In this document: in pieces, positions 39,373 through 50,659 of the stretch
Layout: the number at the start of each line of letters is the position of its first letter
Position numbering within the stretch: the stretch's first letter is position 1
NCBI GenBank assembly: GCA_029237915.1
Contig: JAQWHD010000052.1
Span: 1 to 63,160, forward strand
DNA: 63,160 nucleotides
Reading direction: 5' to 3'
DNA from: Thalassotalea sp.
Lineage (GTDB): Bacteria; Pseudomonadota; Gammaproteobacteria; Enterobacterales; Alteromonadaceae
Translations under genes and position numbers: made by a program
The notes under the pieces: generated by a model
Told to the model about the DNA's origin: nothing
The model's input: only the letters and a program-made list of their open reading frames with translations
The model's database searches: none

Positions 39373-40443
39373 ATGAGCGCAGAAAACATTTTATTTATCG
39401 ACCGTGACGGTACCCTAATTGAAGAGCCATTAATTGATAAGCAAGTTGATAGCTTAGAAAAGTTAGTCTTTGAACCGCAAGTGATCCCGGTGCTATTAAA
39501 GCTAATTGCCGCTGGCTACAAACTAGTATTGGTATCAAACCAAGATGGTTTAGGTACTGACAGTTTCCCTACAGCCGATTTTGACTTAGCACAAAATAAG
39601 ATGATAGAGATCTTTGCCAGCCAAGGGGTGCACTTTAGCGAACAATTAATTTGCCCACATTTTGATGAAGACAACTGCAGCTGTCGTAAACCTAAACTGG
39701 GTTTAGTCAGTGATTATTTGCAACAAAAACGCATTAATTTTGCTAACTCGTTCGTCATTGGCGACAGAGAAACTGATGTACAACTAGCTGCCAATATGGG
39801 CTTACCTGCCCTGCAATATAATCGTGACAGCCTAAATTGGGATGACATTAGCGACAAATTACTTACCTCGCCGCGCGTCGCAGAAGTGACTCGTACCACT
39901 AAAGAAACAGACATCAATGTTATTGTTAATTTAGATAAAAAAGGCGGCAACAAAATTGAAACAGGCATTGGCTTTTTCGACCATATGTTAGATCAAATTG
40001 CCACTCACGGCGGATTTTCAATGCAATGTAGCGTTAACGGCGATTTGCACATTGACGATCACCACAGCGTTGAAGATACCGCCCTTGCTCTTGGTGAAGC
40101 ATTAAAACAAGCATTAGGTAATAAACGCGGTATTGCTCGCTTTGGCTTTGTGCTGCCTATGGATGAATGTAAAGCTGAGTGTTCTTTGGATTTATCTGGT
40201 CGCGCTCATTTAGAATTTAACAGTGAGTTTACCGACAACCGTGTTGGCGGCATGTCAACGCAAATGGTCAGTCACTTTTTCAAAAGTATTACTGATGCAA
40301 TGGCGGTTACTTTGCACCTATCAACCACTAAAGGCAATTGTCACCACCAAGTCGAGAGCTTATTTAAAGTATTTGGCCGCGCCCTTGGGCAAGCAATTAC
40401 GGTTAGCGGTGACGCCATGCCAAGCTCAAAAGGTGTGTTATGA
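39373..40443 (+). CDS. hisB: Bifunctional histidinol-phosphatase/imidazoleglycerol-phosphate dehydratase HisB
   Basis: One polypeptide with two activities of the pathway. The N-terminal HAD phosphatase carries [12 protein letters not shown] at residues 7-18 (nucleophile and acid aspartates) and a zinc-binding [11 protein letters not shown] loop near 97. The C-terminal dehydratase (from about residue 168) has [34 protein letters not shown] and [15 protein letters not shown]. The fusion is the gammaproteobacterial form; 356 residues is normal. It overlaps hisH by four bases (ATGA). Confidence 0.97.
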   Translation: MSAENILFIDRDGTLIEEPLIDKQVDSLEKLVFEPQVIPVLLKLIAAGYKLVLVSNQDGLGTDSFPTADFDLAQNKMIEIFASQGVHFSEQLICPHFDEDNCSCRKPKLGLVSDYLQQKRINFANSFVIGDRETDVQLAANMGLPALQYNRDSLNWDDISDKLLTSPRVAEVTRTTKETDINVIVNLDKKGGNKIETGIGFFDHMLDQIATHGGFSMQCSVNGDLHIDDHHSVEDTALALGEALKQALGNKRGIARFGFVLPMDECKAECSLDLSGRAHLEFNSEFTDNRVGGMSTQMVSHFFKSITDAMAVTLHLSTTKGNCHHQVESLFKVFGRALGQAITVSGDAMPSSKGVL

Positions 40444-41069
40444 CCCTAGATGCACAAACAGCTGATGCGGTGATTATTGATACTGGCTGCGCGAATATAA
40501 GCTCATTAAAATTTGCCCTTCAACGCTTAGGCTATCAAATATTAGTCTCTGCCGATAAAGCGCAAATACAAAGCGCGAGTAAAGTGTTTTTACCTGGCGT
40601 TGGCTCGGCTGAATTTGCCATGAACAGCATTAATGAACGTAACCTTGTTGGCGTTGTACAAAGCTTGAAACAACCGGTATTAGGGATTTGTTTGGGCATG
40701 CAGTTAATGACCGAGCATTCCATTGAAAATGACATTGATACCCCCTGTTTAAATTTGATCCCAGGGGAAGTTAAACGTATTACCGCAGAAAATGCTGATC
40801 ATAACTTACGTTTACCGCACATGGGTTGGAACACTTTAGAAAACATTAGTGACTCGCCATTGTTTAGCGGCATTACCGGTGAAGATTATTTTTATTTTGT
40901 GCACACCTACTGCGCGCCAATAAATAGCGCAACCATTGCTCAATGTGATTACGGTCAAAGGTTTTCAGCAAGTTTGCAAAACAACAATTTTTCCGGGGTG
41001 CAATTTCACCCTGAGCGCTCTGGTAAAGCTGGCGCAAAACTACTTAGTAATTTTATGGAGCTGTGCTGA
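40440..41069 (+). CDS. hisH: Imidazole glycerol phosphate synthase glutaminase subunit HisH
   Basis: Class I glutamine amidotransferase that feeds ammonia to HisF. The 209 residues show the oxyanion strand [12 protein letters not shown] near residue 50, the nucleophile motif [15 protein letters not shown] near 82 (cysteine) and [12 protein letters not shown] near the end (His-Glu). It overlaps hisB at the start and hisA by one base at the end. Confidence 0.97.
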   Translation: MTLDAQTADAVIIDTGCANISSLKFALQRLGYQILVSADKAQIQSASKVFLPGVGSAEFAMNSINERNLVGVVQSLKQPVLGICLGMQLMTEHSIENDIDTPCLNLIPGEVKRITAENADHNLRLPHMGWNTLENISDSPLFSGITGEDYFYFVHTYCAPINSATIAQCDYGQRFSASLQNNNFSGVQFHPERSGKAGAKLLSNFMELC

Positions 41070-41806
41070 TGATCATCCCTGCAATCGACTTAATTGATGG
41101 TAAAACCGTACGTTTATATCAAGGCGATTACCAACAAAAAACCAACTATCAGCAAACACCTGAAGAGCTTGTTGCGAGCTACTATGAACAAGGTGCGCAA
41201 ATACTGCATCTGGTTGATTTAGACGGCGCAAAAGAAAGCAGTAAGCGCCAAACTAAACGCTTACAAGAAATTATTTCGGTGGCTAAAATGCCAGTACAAG
41301 TTGGCGGCGGCGTACGTTGCCAGCAAGACGTGGATGATTTACTTGCCCTTGGCGCTGCTCGCGTTGTTATTGGCTCACTAGCGATTAAAGAGCCAGAGTT
41401 AGTTAAATCTTGGTTTGGCATTTACGGCAAAGAAAAAATAGTACTCGCCCTTGATGTGCAAATTAGCGCCAGCGGTGAAAAACTGCTACCAACCCACGGT
41501 TGGATCAATGCCAGTGATACGACCTTAGAAAGCTTACTCGCTTTTTATGGTGAAGACTGCGTACAACATGTACTTTGTACCGATATATCTAAAGACGGTA
41601 CCTTAACCGGCAGTAATGACGGCCTTTACAAAGAGCTTAAACAACAATTTCCAGCCATTACTTGGCAAGCATCAGGCGGTATAGGTAATTTAGATAATAT
41701 AACCTCTGTTGCGCAATCTGGCGCCGATGGCATTATCTTGGGACGCGCTTTATTAGAAGGTAAATTTACCTTAGAGGAGGCGATTACATGCTGGCAAAAC
41801 GCATAA
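41069..41806 (+). CDS. hisA: ProFAR isomerase HisA
   Basis: A (beta/alpha)8 barrel that opens the ribose ring of ProFAR to PRFAR. It begins [20 protein letters not shown] and has LDLDGAKE-type and [20 protein letters not shown] motifs near residue 75, with the second-half [11 protein letters not shown] near 200. I chose the ATG at 41069 (TGATG overlap with hisH) over a GTG two codons earlier. It yields 245 residues, the usual length. Confidence 0.96.
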   Translation: MIIPAIDLIDGKTVRLYQGDYQQKTNYQQTPEELVASYYEQGAQILHLVDLDGAKESSKRQTKRLQEIISVAKMPVQVGGGVRCQQDVDDLLALGAARVVIGSLAIKEPELVKSWFGIYGKEKIVLALDVQISASGEKLLPTHGWINASDTTLESLLAFYGEDCVQHVLCTDISKDGTLTGSNDGLYKELKQQFPAITWQASGGIGNLDNITSVAQSGADGIILGRALLEGKFTLEEAITCWQNA

Positions 41807-42561
41807 TACCTTGCTTGGATGTAAAGGACGGCTTAGTAGTAAAAGGCGTACAATTTCGCAATCATGAAATTATTGGCGATATAGTCCCACTTGCTCAGCG
41901 TTATGCTGATGAAGGTGCTGACGAACTGGTATTTTACGACATTGCAGCTAGCTCAGACGGCCGTGTAGTAGACAGAAGTTGGGTTGAACGCATAGCACAA
42001 GTTATCGACATTCCTTTTTGTGTTGCGGGCGGCATAAAAACTGAACAAGACGCACAAACCTTATTATTAATGGGCGCCGATAAATTATCGATCAACTCGC
42101 CAGCCTTATCAGATCCAAGTTTGATCACTCGCCTGACTCGCCAATTTGGTCAGCAATGTGTAGTCATCGGCATTGATTCATTTTATGATGACAACACGGG
42201 TTTATACCAAGTACATCAGTTTACCGGTGATGAAGCAAAATCGGCAAAAACCACTTGGCAAACCATTGACTGGGTTAAAGAAGTACAACAGCGCGGCGCG
42301 GGTGAAATTGTTTTAAATGTAATGAACCAAGACGGCGTACGTCAAGGCTATGATATTGAACAATTATCTATGGTACGCGAGCACTGCAACATCCCATTAA
42401 TTGCGTCCGGCGGTGCCGGCACTATGGCACATTTTAAAGACGTATTTGAACAAGCAGATGTTGATGGCGCACTAGCGGCAAGCGTGTTTCACAAAGGCAT
42501 CATCGACATACAAGATTTGAAAAGCTACTTGCGCAGCCAGAATATCGCGATGAGAAAGTAG
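41788..42561 (+). CDS. hisF: Imidazole glycerol phosphate synthase cyclase subunit HisF
   Basis: Partner of HisH. It closes the imidazole ring and releases AICAR. The 257 residues start [20 protein letters not shown] and include the catalytic aspartates in CLDVKDG (residue 11) and ...VCIDSF-equivalent [10 protein letters not shown] (residue 130), plus [12 protein letters not shown] near 205. It overlaps hisA by 19 bases. Confidence 0.97.
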   Translation: MLAKRIIPCLDVKDGLVVKGVQFRNHEIIGDIVPLAQRYADEGADELVFYDIAASSDGRVVDRSWVERIAQVIDIPFCVAGGIKTEQDAQTLLLMGADKLSINSPALSDPSLITRLTRQFGQQCVVIGIDSFYDDNTGLYQVHQFTGDEAKSAKTTWQTIDWVKEVQQRGAGEIVLNVMNQDGVRQGYDIEQLSMVREHCNIPLIASGGAGTMAHFKDVFEQADVDGALAASVFHKGIIDIQDLKSYLRSQNIAMRK

Positions 42562-42598
42562 CAACTAGCTCCATGATAAAAATTTAAAGAGAATAACA

Positions 42599-43216
42599 AT
42601 GAAAGTAACATTAGAAAATATCAGCAGTTTAGCGTGGCAAAAAATGGATAACATGATCCCAGCAATTATCCAGCACAGCGACACCGGCGCCGTTTTAATG
42701 CAAGGTTATATGAACACCGAAGCATTAACGCAAACCCTTACGTCAGGTAAAGCGACGTTTTTCTCACGCTCAAAACAACGGTTATGGACTAAAGGCGAAA
42801 GCTCAAATAACTTCCTAGATGTACAGTCTGTACTTACCGACTGCGACAATGACTCATTACTTATTAGCTGTCGCCCACAAGGCCCTACTTGTCATTTAGG
42901 TACTAACTCTTGTTTCCCAGAAGAGCAATGCTCACAGCAAAACTTCTTAAGCTACCTTGAACAAGTTATCGAGCAACGCAGCCAAGAAAAGCCTGAAGAC
43001 AGTTACACCGCACACCTATTATCTAGAGGCACAGCTCGTGTTGCGCAAAAAGTTGGTGAAGAAGGCGTAGAAGTTGCTCTTGCGGCGGCAACCAATCAAA
43101 AAGAAGAGTTTATTGGTGAATGTGCCGACTTGTTTTATCACACTTTGGTTTTACTAAAAGATCAAAATGTCAGTCTAAGCCAAGTTATGGCAGTATTACA
43201 GCAAAGACATAAGTAA
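42599..43216 (+). CDS. hisI: Bifunctional PRA-CH/PRA-PH HisI (HisIE)
   Basis: Two early steps of histidine synthesis in one protein: phosphoribosyl-AMP cyclohydrolase (N-terminus, zinc/magnesium site with VLTDCDNDSLLISCRPQGPTCH) and phosphoribosyl-ATP pyrophosphatase (C-terminus, QKVGEEGVEVALAAATN and ECADLFYHTLVLL). 205 residues, as in E. coli. It is the last gene of the operon, after a 37-base gap with a good AGAG ribosome-binding site. Confidence 0.96.
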   Translation: MKVTLENISSLAWQKMDNMIPAIIQHSDTGAVLMQGYMNTEALTQTLTSGKATFFSRSKQRLWTKGESSNNFLDVQSVLTDCDNDSLLISCRPQGPTCHLGTNSCFPEEQCSQQNFLSYLEQVIEQRSQEKPEDSYTAHLLSRGTARVAQKVGEEGVEVALAAATNQKEEFIGECADLFYHTLVLLKDQNVSLSQVMAVLQQRHK

Positions 43217-43252
43217 CTAATTGTCTAAACCTATAACTAGCAAGAAACCGAC

Positions 43253-43717
43253 ATGACATTAAACATAAATTGGCAAGCAAAACACTTTGTTGAGCTCACT
43301 ACCGACGAGCTCTACGAAGCACTGAAACTCCGTGTTGACGTCTTTGTAGTAGAGCAAACATGCTACTACCCAGAGCTTGATGAAAAAGACCGCGACAGCG
43401 AAACCATCCACTTACTCGGCTATGATAACGGCGTTTTGGTGGCTTATTTAAGACTCTTAGCCCCGAATATTTCTTACCCTGATTGCGTAAGTATAGGCAG
43501 GGTTGCAACCGCACAAGCATATCGCGGTAAAGGCATTGGCCACCCACTAATGTACAAAGCACTTGAGCTTTGTGCACAAAGCTGGCCAAACATCGACATA
43601 AAAATCGGCGCCCAAGAACACCTTGAAAAATACTACAACCAACACAACTTCATCCGTGTGTCAGACATGTATTTAGAAGACGACATCCCCCACATCGACA
43701 TGCTCCGCCCTAGCTAA
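43253..43717 (+). CDS. ElaA-like GNAT acetyltransferase
   Basis: 154 residues of the GNAT fold, most like E. coli ElaA: LYEALKLRVDVFVVEQTCYYPELDEKD near the N-terminus, SIGRVATAQAYRGKGIGHPLM with the acetyl-CoA loop near residue 90, and IGAQEHLEKYYNQHNF. Substrate unknown. It follows hisI by 36 bases and could be read through from the his operon. Confidence 0.88.
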   Translation: MTLNINWQAKHFVELTTDELYEALKLRVDVFVVEQTCYYPELDEKDRDSETIHLLGYDNGVLVAYLRLLAPNISYPDCVSIGRVATAQAYRGKGIGHPLMYKALELCAQSWPNIDIKIGAQEHLEKYYNQHNFIRVSDMYLEDDIPHIDMLRPS

Positions 43718-43796
43718 AATCAAGAGGGTCAGATCAACTTGAAATCAATCTGGCCTAAATCAAGAGGGTCAAATCAACTTGAAATCAATCTGTCCT
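43717..43796. repeat. Two tandem 40-bp units of the AGATCAACTTGAAATC family
   Basis: Units at 43717-43756 and 43757-43796 differ in two positions. The core AAATCAAGAGGGTCAGATCA recurs in other spacers: as a perfect palindrome at 45055-45113 and inverted at 50521-50550. It directly follows the elaA-like stop. Confidence 0.9.
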
Positions 43797-43860
43797 TTAA
43801 CCTTTTACATTAACTCCTTGCTCCGTTATTACTTGAAGAAAGCTTGCTCCTAGCTCGGCA

Positions 43861-44460
43861 TCATTTACCAAAATCTAAACGTACAGAAAGGTTTTCTTGC
43901 TTTACGGTTTTGCCTTTTTCAATCATAGGTTTGTACTTCCAGCGATTTAAGGCATCAATAGCCGCTTGATCAAAAATAACTTCGGGTTCGGAATCGATAA
44001 TTTGAATATCTTCAATCTTGCCATCACGATTTACTGAAAAACTTAACTTTACCCAACCCTTAATTTTATCACGAGCGGCTTTTACTGGGTACCTTGGTAG
44101 TGAGCGATAGATTGGCTGGGCGTTATTATCTTGGATTAATTGCAAGTCAAATTCTTGTGGTTCAAGGGCTATGTTTATTTCAACATTAGGTACCTTGATA
44201 TCCTGATCAATGATAATTTTATTCTCAACTTTATCTTCATTGATAACTCCGCTAGGCATTGTCGCAGGTTTAGGGGGAGGATCTAGGATACGATGTTTTC
44301 GTTGAATTTTTGTATCTTCAGGTTTATTAATAATAGTGACGATTGCCCATTCAGGCACTTCTTCAATATATTTCTCTTCTTGCACAACAAGCGAAGCCAT
44401 TAATGCAAATAATGCAAAAGAAATGAATGCAGCTATTAAAATTGAAATAAAAAACTTCAA
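43861..44460 (-). CDS. TonB-family energy transducer
   Basis: 199 residues: a single N-terminal membrane helix (FFISILIAAFISFALFALMASLVV), a proline-containing linker (RKHRILDPPPKPATMPSG) and a TonB C-terminal domain (LPRYPVKAARDKIKGWVKLSFSVNRDGKI then AIDALNRWKYKPMIEKGKTV). TonB proteins pass proton-motive energy to outer-membrane receptors. No ExbB/ExbD lies nearby, so its partner genes are elsewhere. It is monocistronic. Confidence 0.85.
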   Translation of the reverse strand: MKFFISILIAAFISFALFALMASLVVQEEKYIEEVPEWAIVTIINKPEDTKIQRKHRILDPPPKPATMPSGVINEDKVENKIIIDQDIKVPNVEINIALEPQEFDLQLIQDNNAQPIYRSLPRYPVKAARDKIKGWVKLSFSVNRDGKIEDIQIIDSEPEVIFDQAAIDALNRWKYKPMIEKGKTVKQENLSVRLDFGK

Positions 44461-44656
44461 CTGAGCTCCTTACCAGTGAACAACTTCCTGTTATTAAAGT
44501 ACTAAATGTGAATTAAGTATAGATGAATATAATTAATTTATACTAAGGCTGTGCATAAAAGCAATTTAAAGTAACTTGAAACAAAGGCTAGTTGTTCACA
44601 TAACTTTACTCTAAGATATCTAATACAAACTTAACTAAATTTATAGAGAACTCAAA

Positions 44657-45049
44657 ATGTTACACTCACTGATTATCACAGGCTTTTATGGCGGTATACT
44701 CGCCGTTATTTTATTAGCATTATCTTTTAAAGTTATCGGTCTTAGAAAACAACATAAAATTGGTATAGGTGATGGTGATAACGCTGAACTAGCTAAAGCG
44801 ATAAGAGTACACGGCAACTTTACAGAATATGTACCACTTAGCTTGGCACTATTAGCGATAAGTGAAATAAATGGTGCAGCACCTTGGTTTGTACATGCTA
44901 TGGGCGGCTTATTAGTGACTTGTCGTTTTTTACACGCCATAGGCCTTAGCTCATCAACTGGCACATCATGGCAGCGTTTTGCTGGCACAGTAGGCACATT
45001 CATCACCCTACTTATATTAGCTGTCGCCAATATCATCACTATATTCTAA
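44657..45049 (+). CDS. MAPEG family membrane protein
   Basis: 130 residues with four hydrophobic segments and the MAPEG hallmark KAIRVHGNFTEYVPLSLALLAI (residues about 45-66), as in E. coli YecN-like proteins. Members are membrane-associated glutathione or eicosanoid enzymes in eukaryotes; the bacterial role is unknown. Single gene; a large palindrome follows its stop. Confidence 0.88.
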   Translation: MLHSLIITGFYGGILAVILLALSFKVIGLRKQHKIGIGDGDNAELAKAIRVHGNFTEYVPLSLALLAISEINGAAPWFVHAMGGLLVTCRFLHAIGLSSSTGTSWQRFAGTVGTFITLLILAVANIITIF

Positions 45050-45054
45050 ATAAA

Positions 45055-45113
45055 AAAATCAAGGGGGTCAGATCAACTTGAAAGTTTCAAGTTGATCTGA
45101 CCCCCTTGATTTT
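45055..45113. repeat. Perfect 59-bp palindrome (29-bp arms)
   Basis: The left arm (45055-45083) starts AAAATCAAGGGGGTCAGATC and its exact inverse occupies 45085-45113, with one central base. The arms carry the same core as the units at 43717-43796. It lies six bases after the MAPEG stop and may also serve as a transcription stop on either strand (A and T runs at both ends). Confidence 0.95.
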
Positions 45114-45120
45114 AGGTAAC

Positions 45121-45147
45121 AAAAAAGGCTGCAAATGCAGCCTTTGG
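45121..45147 (-). terminator. Terminator after adk
   Basis: Stem AAAGGCTGC/GCAGCCTTT with loop AAAT; a run of T follows on the minus strand. It lies 32 bases beyond the adk stop. Confidence 0.8.
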
Positions 45148-45178
45148 TTTAATTAATCAAAGAAAATCTATGTATTAA

Positions 45179-45883
<705 letters not shown>

Positions 45884-46102
45884 TCACACTTGCAAACAAG
45901 TGGTTAACTGTAATAGTTGTTTATTTTTTTGTATTATTACACGTCTTACTACAAAAACTACTAGACCTTGGTGGTAAAGACCGTAATTTACGAGACTTAT
46001 TATCCCATGAATCTAATAAAATGAACTAATATAAGTAACTAATGCAGTAACTAAAGTGACAAAAAATAAAAATGAGAGACATACGTCTCCCACTTTGGCT
46101 TT

Positions 46103-46137
46103 AAAAAAGCACCTAGCTTACTGCTTGATGCTTTTTT
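46103..46137 (-). terminator. Possible terminator after htpG
   Basis: AAAAAAGCA and TGCTTTTTT face each other across a 17-base loop, giving a T run on the minus strand 23 bases past the htpG stop. Confidence 0.5.
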
Positions 46138-46159
46138 CCTTGTAGCTTATAGCTAATAC

Positions 46160-48100
46160 TTACTTAGTTAAGCTCAGCATTAATTTGTTTAAACGAGCAA
46201 CGAAAGATGCAGGATCTTTCAAGCTACCGCGTTCAGCAAGCATTGCTTGTTCAAATAATACCTCAGTCCATTCAGTAAATTTCGCTTCGTCTTGCTCATT
46301 TGATACATGAGTAATTAAGTCATGCTCAGCGTTAATTTCAAACACTGGCTTGCTCTCAGGTACTTCTTGACCAACAGATTGCATTAGCTTAACCATTTGC
46401 GAGCTCATGTCATCTTCATCAGTAACAATACACACTGGAGAGTCAGTTAAACGATGTGAAATTCGCACATCTTTTACTTTATCACCAAGAGTTGTTTTTA
46501 AACGAGTGACTACTGAATCAAATTCTTTCTCAAGCTTTTCTTGCGCTTCTTTGGTTTCAGCATCATCTAAATCACCTAAATCTAAACCACCACGAGTTAC
46601 CGATTGCAGTTGTTTTTCAGCAAAGTCAGTTAAGTGGCTCATTAACCACTCATCAATACGGTCGCTAAGTAATAATACTTCGATACCTTTTTTGCGGAAA
46701 ACTTCTAAATGCGGACTATTTTTCGCAGCTTCATAGCTGTCAGCAACCACGAAGTAAATTTTGTCTTGGCCTTCTTTCATACGCTCAATGTAATCGTTTA
46801 ATGATACATTTTGCACAGATGAGTCGTTTTCAGTAGAAGCAAAACGCAGTAGCTTAGCAACAGCTTCTTTGTTCGCCATATCTTCAGCTGGGCCTTCTTT
46901 TAATACTTGCCCAAACTCATCCCAAAAACCTTGGTATTTTTCAGCGTCTTTTTTACCAAGCTTATCAAGCATAGTTAATACACGCTTAGTACAACCTTTA
47001 CGCATTGCCTGCGTTACTTTGTTGTCTTGTAAAATTTCACGAGAAACGTTTAATGGTAAATCGTTTGAATCAAGTAAGCCTTTAACAAAACGTAAGTAAG
47101 TTGGCATAAACTGTTCGGCATCATCAAGAACAAATACACGTTGAATGTATAGTTTTAAACCTTGTTGACGTTCGCGGTTGTATAAATCAAATGGTGCTTT
47201 GCTTGGTACATAAAGCAGTGAAGTATACTCGGTGCTACCTTCAACTTTGTTATGTGCCCATAATAATGGTTCAGCGTGATCGTGTGATACGTGCTTGTAA
47301 AACTCATGGTATTCGTCATCTGAGATGTCTGATTTATCACGAGTCCAAAGCGCTTCAGCTTTGTTAACCCCTTCCCAAACTGCAGGTTGTGCAGGAATGG
47401 CAGGAGTAACGTCACCCGCTTCATTCGTACTTTCAGGTACTTCAGCTACTGCTGGTGTTTGCATTTGTACAGGAATAGAAATGTGATCAGAGTACTTAGT
47501 CACAATTGATTTTAAACGCCAATCGTCTAAAAACTCTTTTTCTTCTTCTTTTAAGAATAAGATAATGTCGGTACCGCGATTTTTCTTTTCAATGCTTTCA
47601 ACACTGAAGTCGCCCTCACCTTTTGATGTCCATTCAACACCTTCACTAGCATCATGACCTGCAGCACGAGTACGTACAACAACTGTTTCAGCTACAATGA
47701 AAGAAGAGTAGAAACCAACACCAAATTGACCAATTAATTGTGAGTCACTTGCTTGGTCGCCTGATAACTTAGAGAAGAAATCTGCAGTACCCGATTTAGC
47801 AATGGTACCTAAATGGGCGATAACGTCATCACGCGTCATACCAATACCATTATCTGAAATAGTAATGCTATTGTTGTCTTTATTTACTGAAACACGTACG
47901 CGTAAATCACCGTCACCTTCGTAAAGGCCGTTATCTGATAACGCTTTAAAACGTAATTTATCGGCAGCATCAGCTGCGTTAGAAACTAATTCACGAAGGA
48001 AGATCTCTTTGTTTGAGTACAAAGAATGGATCATAAGTTGTAATAATTGCTTAACTTCTGTTTGAAAACCGTGAACTTCTTTATGGCCTGTATCAGACAT
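46160..48100 (-). CDS. htpG: Molecular chaperone HtpG (Hsp90)
   Basis: Cytosolic ATP-dependent chaperone. The 646 residues show the GHKL ATPase motifs [18 protein letters not shown] near residue 30, [14 protein letters not shown] near 80 and [16 protein letters not shown] near 120. The middle and C-terminal dimerisation domains follow ([28 protein letters not shown] near 330). It is about 20 residues longer than E. coli HtpG because of an alanine/proline-rich insertion near residues 212-236 ([20 protein letters not shown]). Confidence 0.96.
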   Translation of the reverse strand: MSDTGHKEVHGFQTEVKQLLQLMIHSLYSNKEIFLRELVSNAADAADKLRFKALSDNGLYEGDGDLRVRVSVNKDNNSITISDNGIGMTRDDVIAHLGTIAKSGTADFFSKLSGDQASDSQLIGQFGVGFYSSFIVAETVVVRTRAAGHDASEGVEWTSKGEGDFSVESIEKKNRGTDIILFLKEEEKEFLDDWRLKSIVTKYSDHISIPVQMQTPAVAEVPESTNEAGDVTPAIPAQPAVWEGVNKAEALWTRDKSDISDDEYHEFYKHVSHDHAEPLLWAHNKVEGSTEYTSLLYVPSKAPFDLYNRERQQGLKLYIQRVFVLDDAEQFMPTYLRFVKGLLDSNDLPLNVSREILQDNKVTQAMRKGCTKRVLTMLDKLGKKDAEKYQGFWDEFGQVLKEGPAEDMANKEAVAKLLRFASTENDSSVQNVSLNDYIERMKEGQDKIYFVVADSYEAAKNSPHLEVFRKKGIEVLLLSDRIDEWLMSHLTDFAEKQLQSVTRGGLDLGDLDDAETKEAQEKLEKEFDSVVTRLKTTLGDKVKDVRISHRLTDSPVCIVTDEDDMSSQMVKLMQSVGQEVPESKPVFEINAEHDLITHVSNEQDEAKFTEWTEVLFEQAMLAERGSLKDPASFVARLNKLMLSLTK

Positions 48101-48165
48101 AAAAATACATCTCCTAATAACTAATTTATGGCACCAACTATGGTGTATTTCTTGGTATGGAATAT

Positions 48166-48193
48166 ATGTGGGGCTAACTGATTTTTTTTAAAG
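48166..48193 (-). promoter_or_regulatory. Heat-shock (sigma-32) type promoter of htpG
   Basis: On the minus strand CTTTAAA (48193-48187), a 13-base spacer and CCCCACAT (48173-48166) match the sigma-32 pattern CTTGAAA-N13-15-CCCCATNT at most positions. Transcription would start near 48159, about 60 bases upstream of the ATG, which fits htpG being a heat-shock gene. Confidence 0.65.
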
Positions 48194-48372
48194 GGCAAAG
48201 GCTAAAATAATATTTATTAAAAAATAATGAACTTTTTAAGTACTGAAATAAAACTGTAACAATTGCGCAGTATTATGTACGACATCAACTTATATAATAA
48301 ATTTCATCGAATAATAAAATAAGCTATATTGATGAAGTTAACAATTGACTAACAATAATTTAGGAGTCAGCA

Positions 48373-49536
48373 ATGACTAATGTTTCAAATAAATTTTTAT
48401 TAACTAGCCTATCAACAGCATTGTTAATGGCAAGCAGCAATGTTCATGCAGAAGAAGATACTAGTGGCTATGACAATGTATGGTCGTACGCTAATTTATA
48501 TGAAAATAAAGAATCTAACGGTCTACAAAAACTAGCCCTTAGTGGCCGTTTGCATATTGACGCTGCGCACTTTGAAGCCGATGAAGCTAATGGCAGCAAT
48601 AAAACTGACGAGTTTGAAGATGCAAACTTTCGCCGCTTACGCTTTGGTTTTAAAGGCCAAATAGCCGATAACTGGTCATTTAATGTTGAAGCAGATCTTG
48701 ATATCAATGATCAAGCTCCTGATACTTACAAACGTTTAACTGATGCTTATGTTGCTTGGACTTATGGTAAAAGCTTAAAAATTAAAGTGCTAAAACAAAG
48801 TGCTGGCTTTACTATGGATGGTGCTACATCATCGAAAAAACTATACACATTACAGCGTAACAATCTAACAAATAACTTATGGTTTACGAAAGAGTACTTC
48901 ACGGGTGTTTCAGCAAGCGGGAGCTTGAACTCTAACTGGAGCTATAAAGCAGGTGTTTTCTCTTCAAATAATGATGATGAGATCGCAGTTGAAGATGCAA
49001 ATACATTTGTATTGACCCACTTAACATACAAATTTGGTGAAACGAGCTTTGCTGATAAATTAAGCGTATCGTTAGATTATGTTTATAAAGATAAAGATGC
49101 TGGCTCAGACACTAGCAAAGACAACGCTCCAAATCATGAAAACGTTGTTTCGTTAAGTTCAAAAATGAAAATAGGTAAATTTGGCCTAGATTCTGAGTAT
49201 GCTTTTGGTGAAGGTTACGACGGTCAAAGTGACTTATGGGGTATCGTAATAATGCCGCACTACGATTTCACCAGCAAATTCCAAGGTGTATTGCGTTACA
49301 CCTATATGGAAAGTGATGACAGTAGTGGCATTAAGCTTGGTCGTTATGAAAATAAAATCGGTGGAGAAAAAGGCGATGAATACCAAGAATTCTACACAGG
49401 TTTAAACTACTATTTCTACGGTCAAAAACTAAAAGTTCAAGCAGGTGTACAATATGCAGAAATGGACGATAGCATTAATGAAGCTAGTCGTTATGAAGGT
49501 TGGGGTATAACAACTGGTTTAAAAATGTACTGGTAG
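48373..49536 (+). CDS. Phosphate-selective porin-like outer-membrane protein (OprO/P family)
   Basis: 387 residues with a signal peptide (FLLTSLSTALLMASSNVHA) and beta-strand-rich mature sequence. FRRLRFGFKGQIADNWSFNVEADLD is the family signature, and the C-terminus ends with aromatic GLKMYW as expected for barrel assembly. Proteins of this family take up phosphate, polyphosphate or other anions; the specificity here is not readable. It diverges from htpG and is convergent with recR. Confidence 0.87.
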   Translation: MTNVSNKFLLTSLSTALLMASSNVHAEEDTSGYDNVWSYANLYENKESNGLQKLALSGRLHIDAAHFEADEANGSNKTDEFEDANFRRLRFGFKGQIADNWSFNVEADLDINDQAPDTYKRLTDAYVAWTYGKSLKIKVLKQSAGFTMDGATSSKKLYTLQRNNLTNNLWFTKEYFTGVSASGSLNSNWSYKAGVFSSNNDDEIAVEDANTFVLTHLTYKFGETSFADKLSVSLDYVYKDKDAGSDTSKDNAPNHENVVSLSSKMKIGKFGLDSEYAFGEGYDGQSDLWGIVIMPHYDFTSKFQGVLRYTYMESDDSSGIKLGRYENKIGGEKGDEYQEFYTGLNYYFYGQKLKVQAGVQYAEMDDSINEASRYEGWGITTGLKMYW

Positions 49537-49590
49537 AATCTGCTAAAGAAATTGTTATTTAACTCTGTAACAATTTTTTATAGAGTACAC

Positions 49591-49630
49591 AAAAACGCCT
49601 TAATGTGACTAACAGCATTAAGGCGTTTTT
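49591..49630. terminator. Bidirectional terminator between porin and recR
   Basis: Perfect 15-bp stem AAAAACGCCTTAATG/CATTAAGGCGTTTTT with a 10-base loop, ending in T runs on both strands. Confidence 0.9.
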
Positions 49631-49653
49631 CTATGTAACAGTAAATGATATAA

Positions 49654-50253
49654 CTAAAAGCATTTACGCCCAGAGAAGGCATGCGATAACGTATTACCAT
49701 CAACAAACTCTAACTCTCCACCAACCGGTACGCCGTGTGCTATACGAGATGTATTAATGCCATATTTTTTAGCAATATCTGCAATAAAGTGAGCCGTAGC
49801 ACCGCCCTCAACCGTTGGGTTTGTGGCTAATATCATCTCATCAAAATCGCCACTCGCAAGAAGTACATCAAGCTTGTCTAAACCAAGCTCATCAGGACCT
49901 ATGCCATCAATAGGAGATAAATGCCCCATTAATACAAAATAGCGCCCGGTAAACTCACCAGTTTGCTCAATCGCTAAAATATCTGCAGGAGATTCTACTA
50001 CACACAAAATACGTTTCAATTGGCGCTTAGGGCTTGAACATATCTCGCATAATTCTAACTCGGTAAAGGTACGACACCCTTGGCAATAACCAATATCAAC
50101 CATAGCTTTAGCTACAGTATCAGCAAGCTTAGCGCCGCCAATACGATTACGCTCTAATAAATGAAAGGCCATACGCTGTGCCGATTTAGGACCAACCCCT
50201 GGTAAACAACGTAAGCTGTCAATTAGCTCTTGTACTAACGGGCTTAATTTCAT
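49654..50253 (-). CDS. recR: Recombination mediator RecR
   Basis: Acts with RecO and RecF to load RecA at gaps. It starts [20 protein letters not shown] with the helix-hairpin-helix [15 protein letters not shown], then a C4 zinc finger ([16 protein letters not shown]) and a Toprim domain ([19 protein letters not shown]). The ATG at 50253 gives 199 residues (E. coli 201); the frame runs 14 codons further up but without a family match. Unlike E. coli it is not adjacent to ybaB. Confidence 0.96.
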   Translation of the reverse strand: MKLSPLVQELIDSLRCLPGVGPKSAQRMAFHLLERNRIGGAKLADTVAKAMVDIGYCQGCRTFTELELCEICSSPKRQLKRILCVVESPADILAIEQTGEFTGRYFVLMGHLSPIDGIGPDELGLDKLDVLLASGDFDEMILATNPTVEGGATAHFIADIAKKYGINTSRIAHGVPVGGELEFVDGNTLSHAFSGRKCF

Positions 50254-50370
50254 GAAAATATACTGCTTAGATAATAATTGCCTAAAGGTTATCACAATAT
50301 TGTATTTTCGATAATCCTTTACGTAGAAAAAGTTCGCTCACTCCCCTATATAAAAGCACACTGTCAAGCA

Positions 50371-50412
50371 TGGAGGTCCCTCATCTCGCTAGTGCTCGTG
50401 AAGGGATGACGA
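50371..50412. repeat. Single inverted copy of the 10.6-kb repeat core
   Basis: Read on the minus strand this is CGTCATCCCT, then CACGAGCACTAGCGAG, then AGGGACCTCCA. Compared with the copies at 10621-10890, the stem arms TCCTG/CAGGA have become TCCCT/AGGGA: both sides changed together. The region 50296-50659 otherwise holds an AGATCAACTTGAAA relative (50521-50550), a terminator and CTAG-type low-complexity sequence. Confidence 0.85.
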
Positions 50413-50556
50413 TGTATTGGTTTAATATAAGTTTATTAGACAATAGAATTAAAACAATTCATGGAGCAATCGTCGAGACGGGAATCCATTCATCTACTTG
50501 AATCAATAAACAAGTGCTGAAATTTCAAGTTGATCTGACCCTCTTGATTTTGGCAT

Positions 50557-50583
50557 AAAAAAAGAGAGGCCAAAGCCTCCCTT
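50557..50583 (-). terminator. Terminator after the fah-like gene
   Basis: On the minus strand GGGAGGC-TTTG-GCCTCTC followed by seven T, 77 bases past the stop. Confidence 0.8.
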
Positions 50584-50659
50584 CCATACAAAAACATTTT
50601 ACTTAAACGATGATGGAGTTTCCTCCTAGTCTCTCGTTTCTAGTGCCTCGTTCCTGTCT

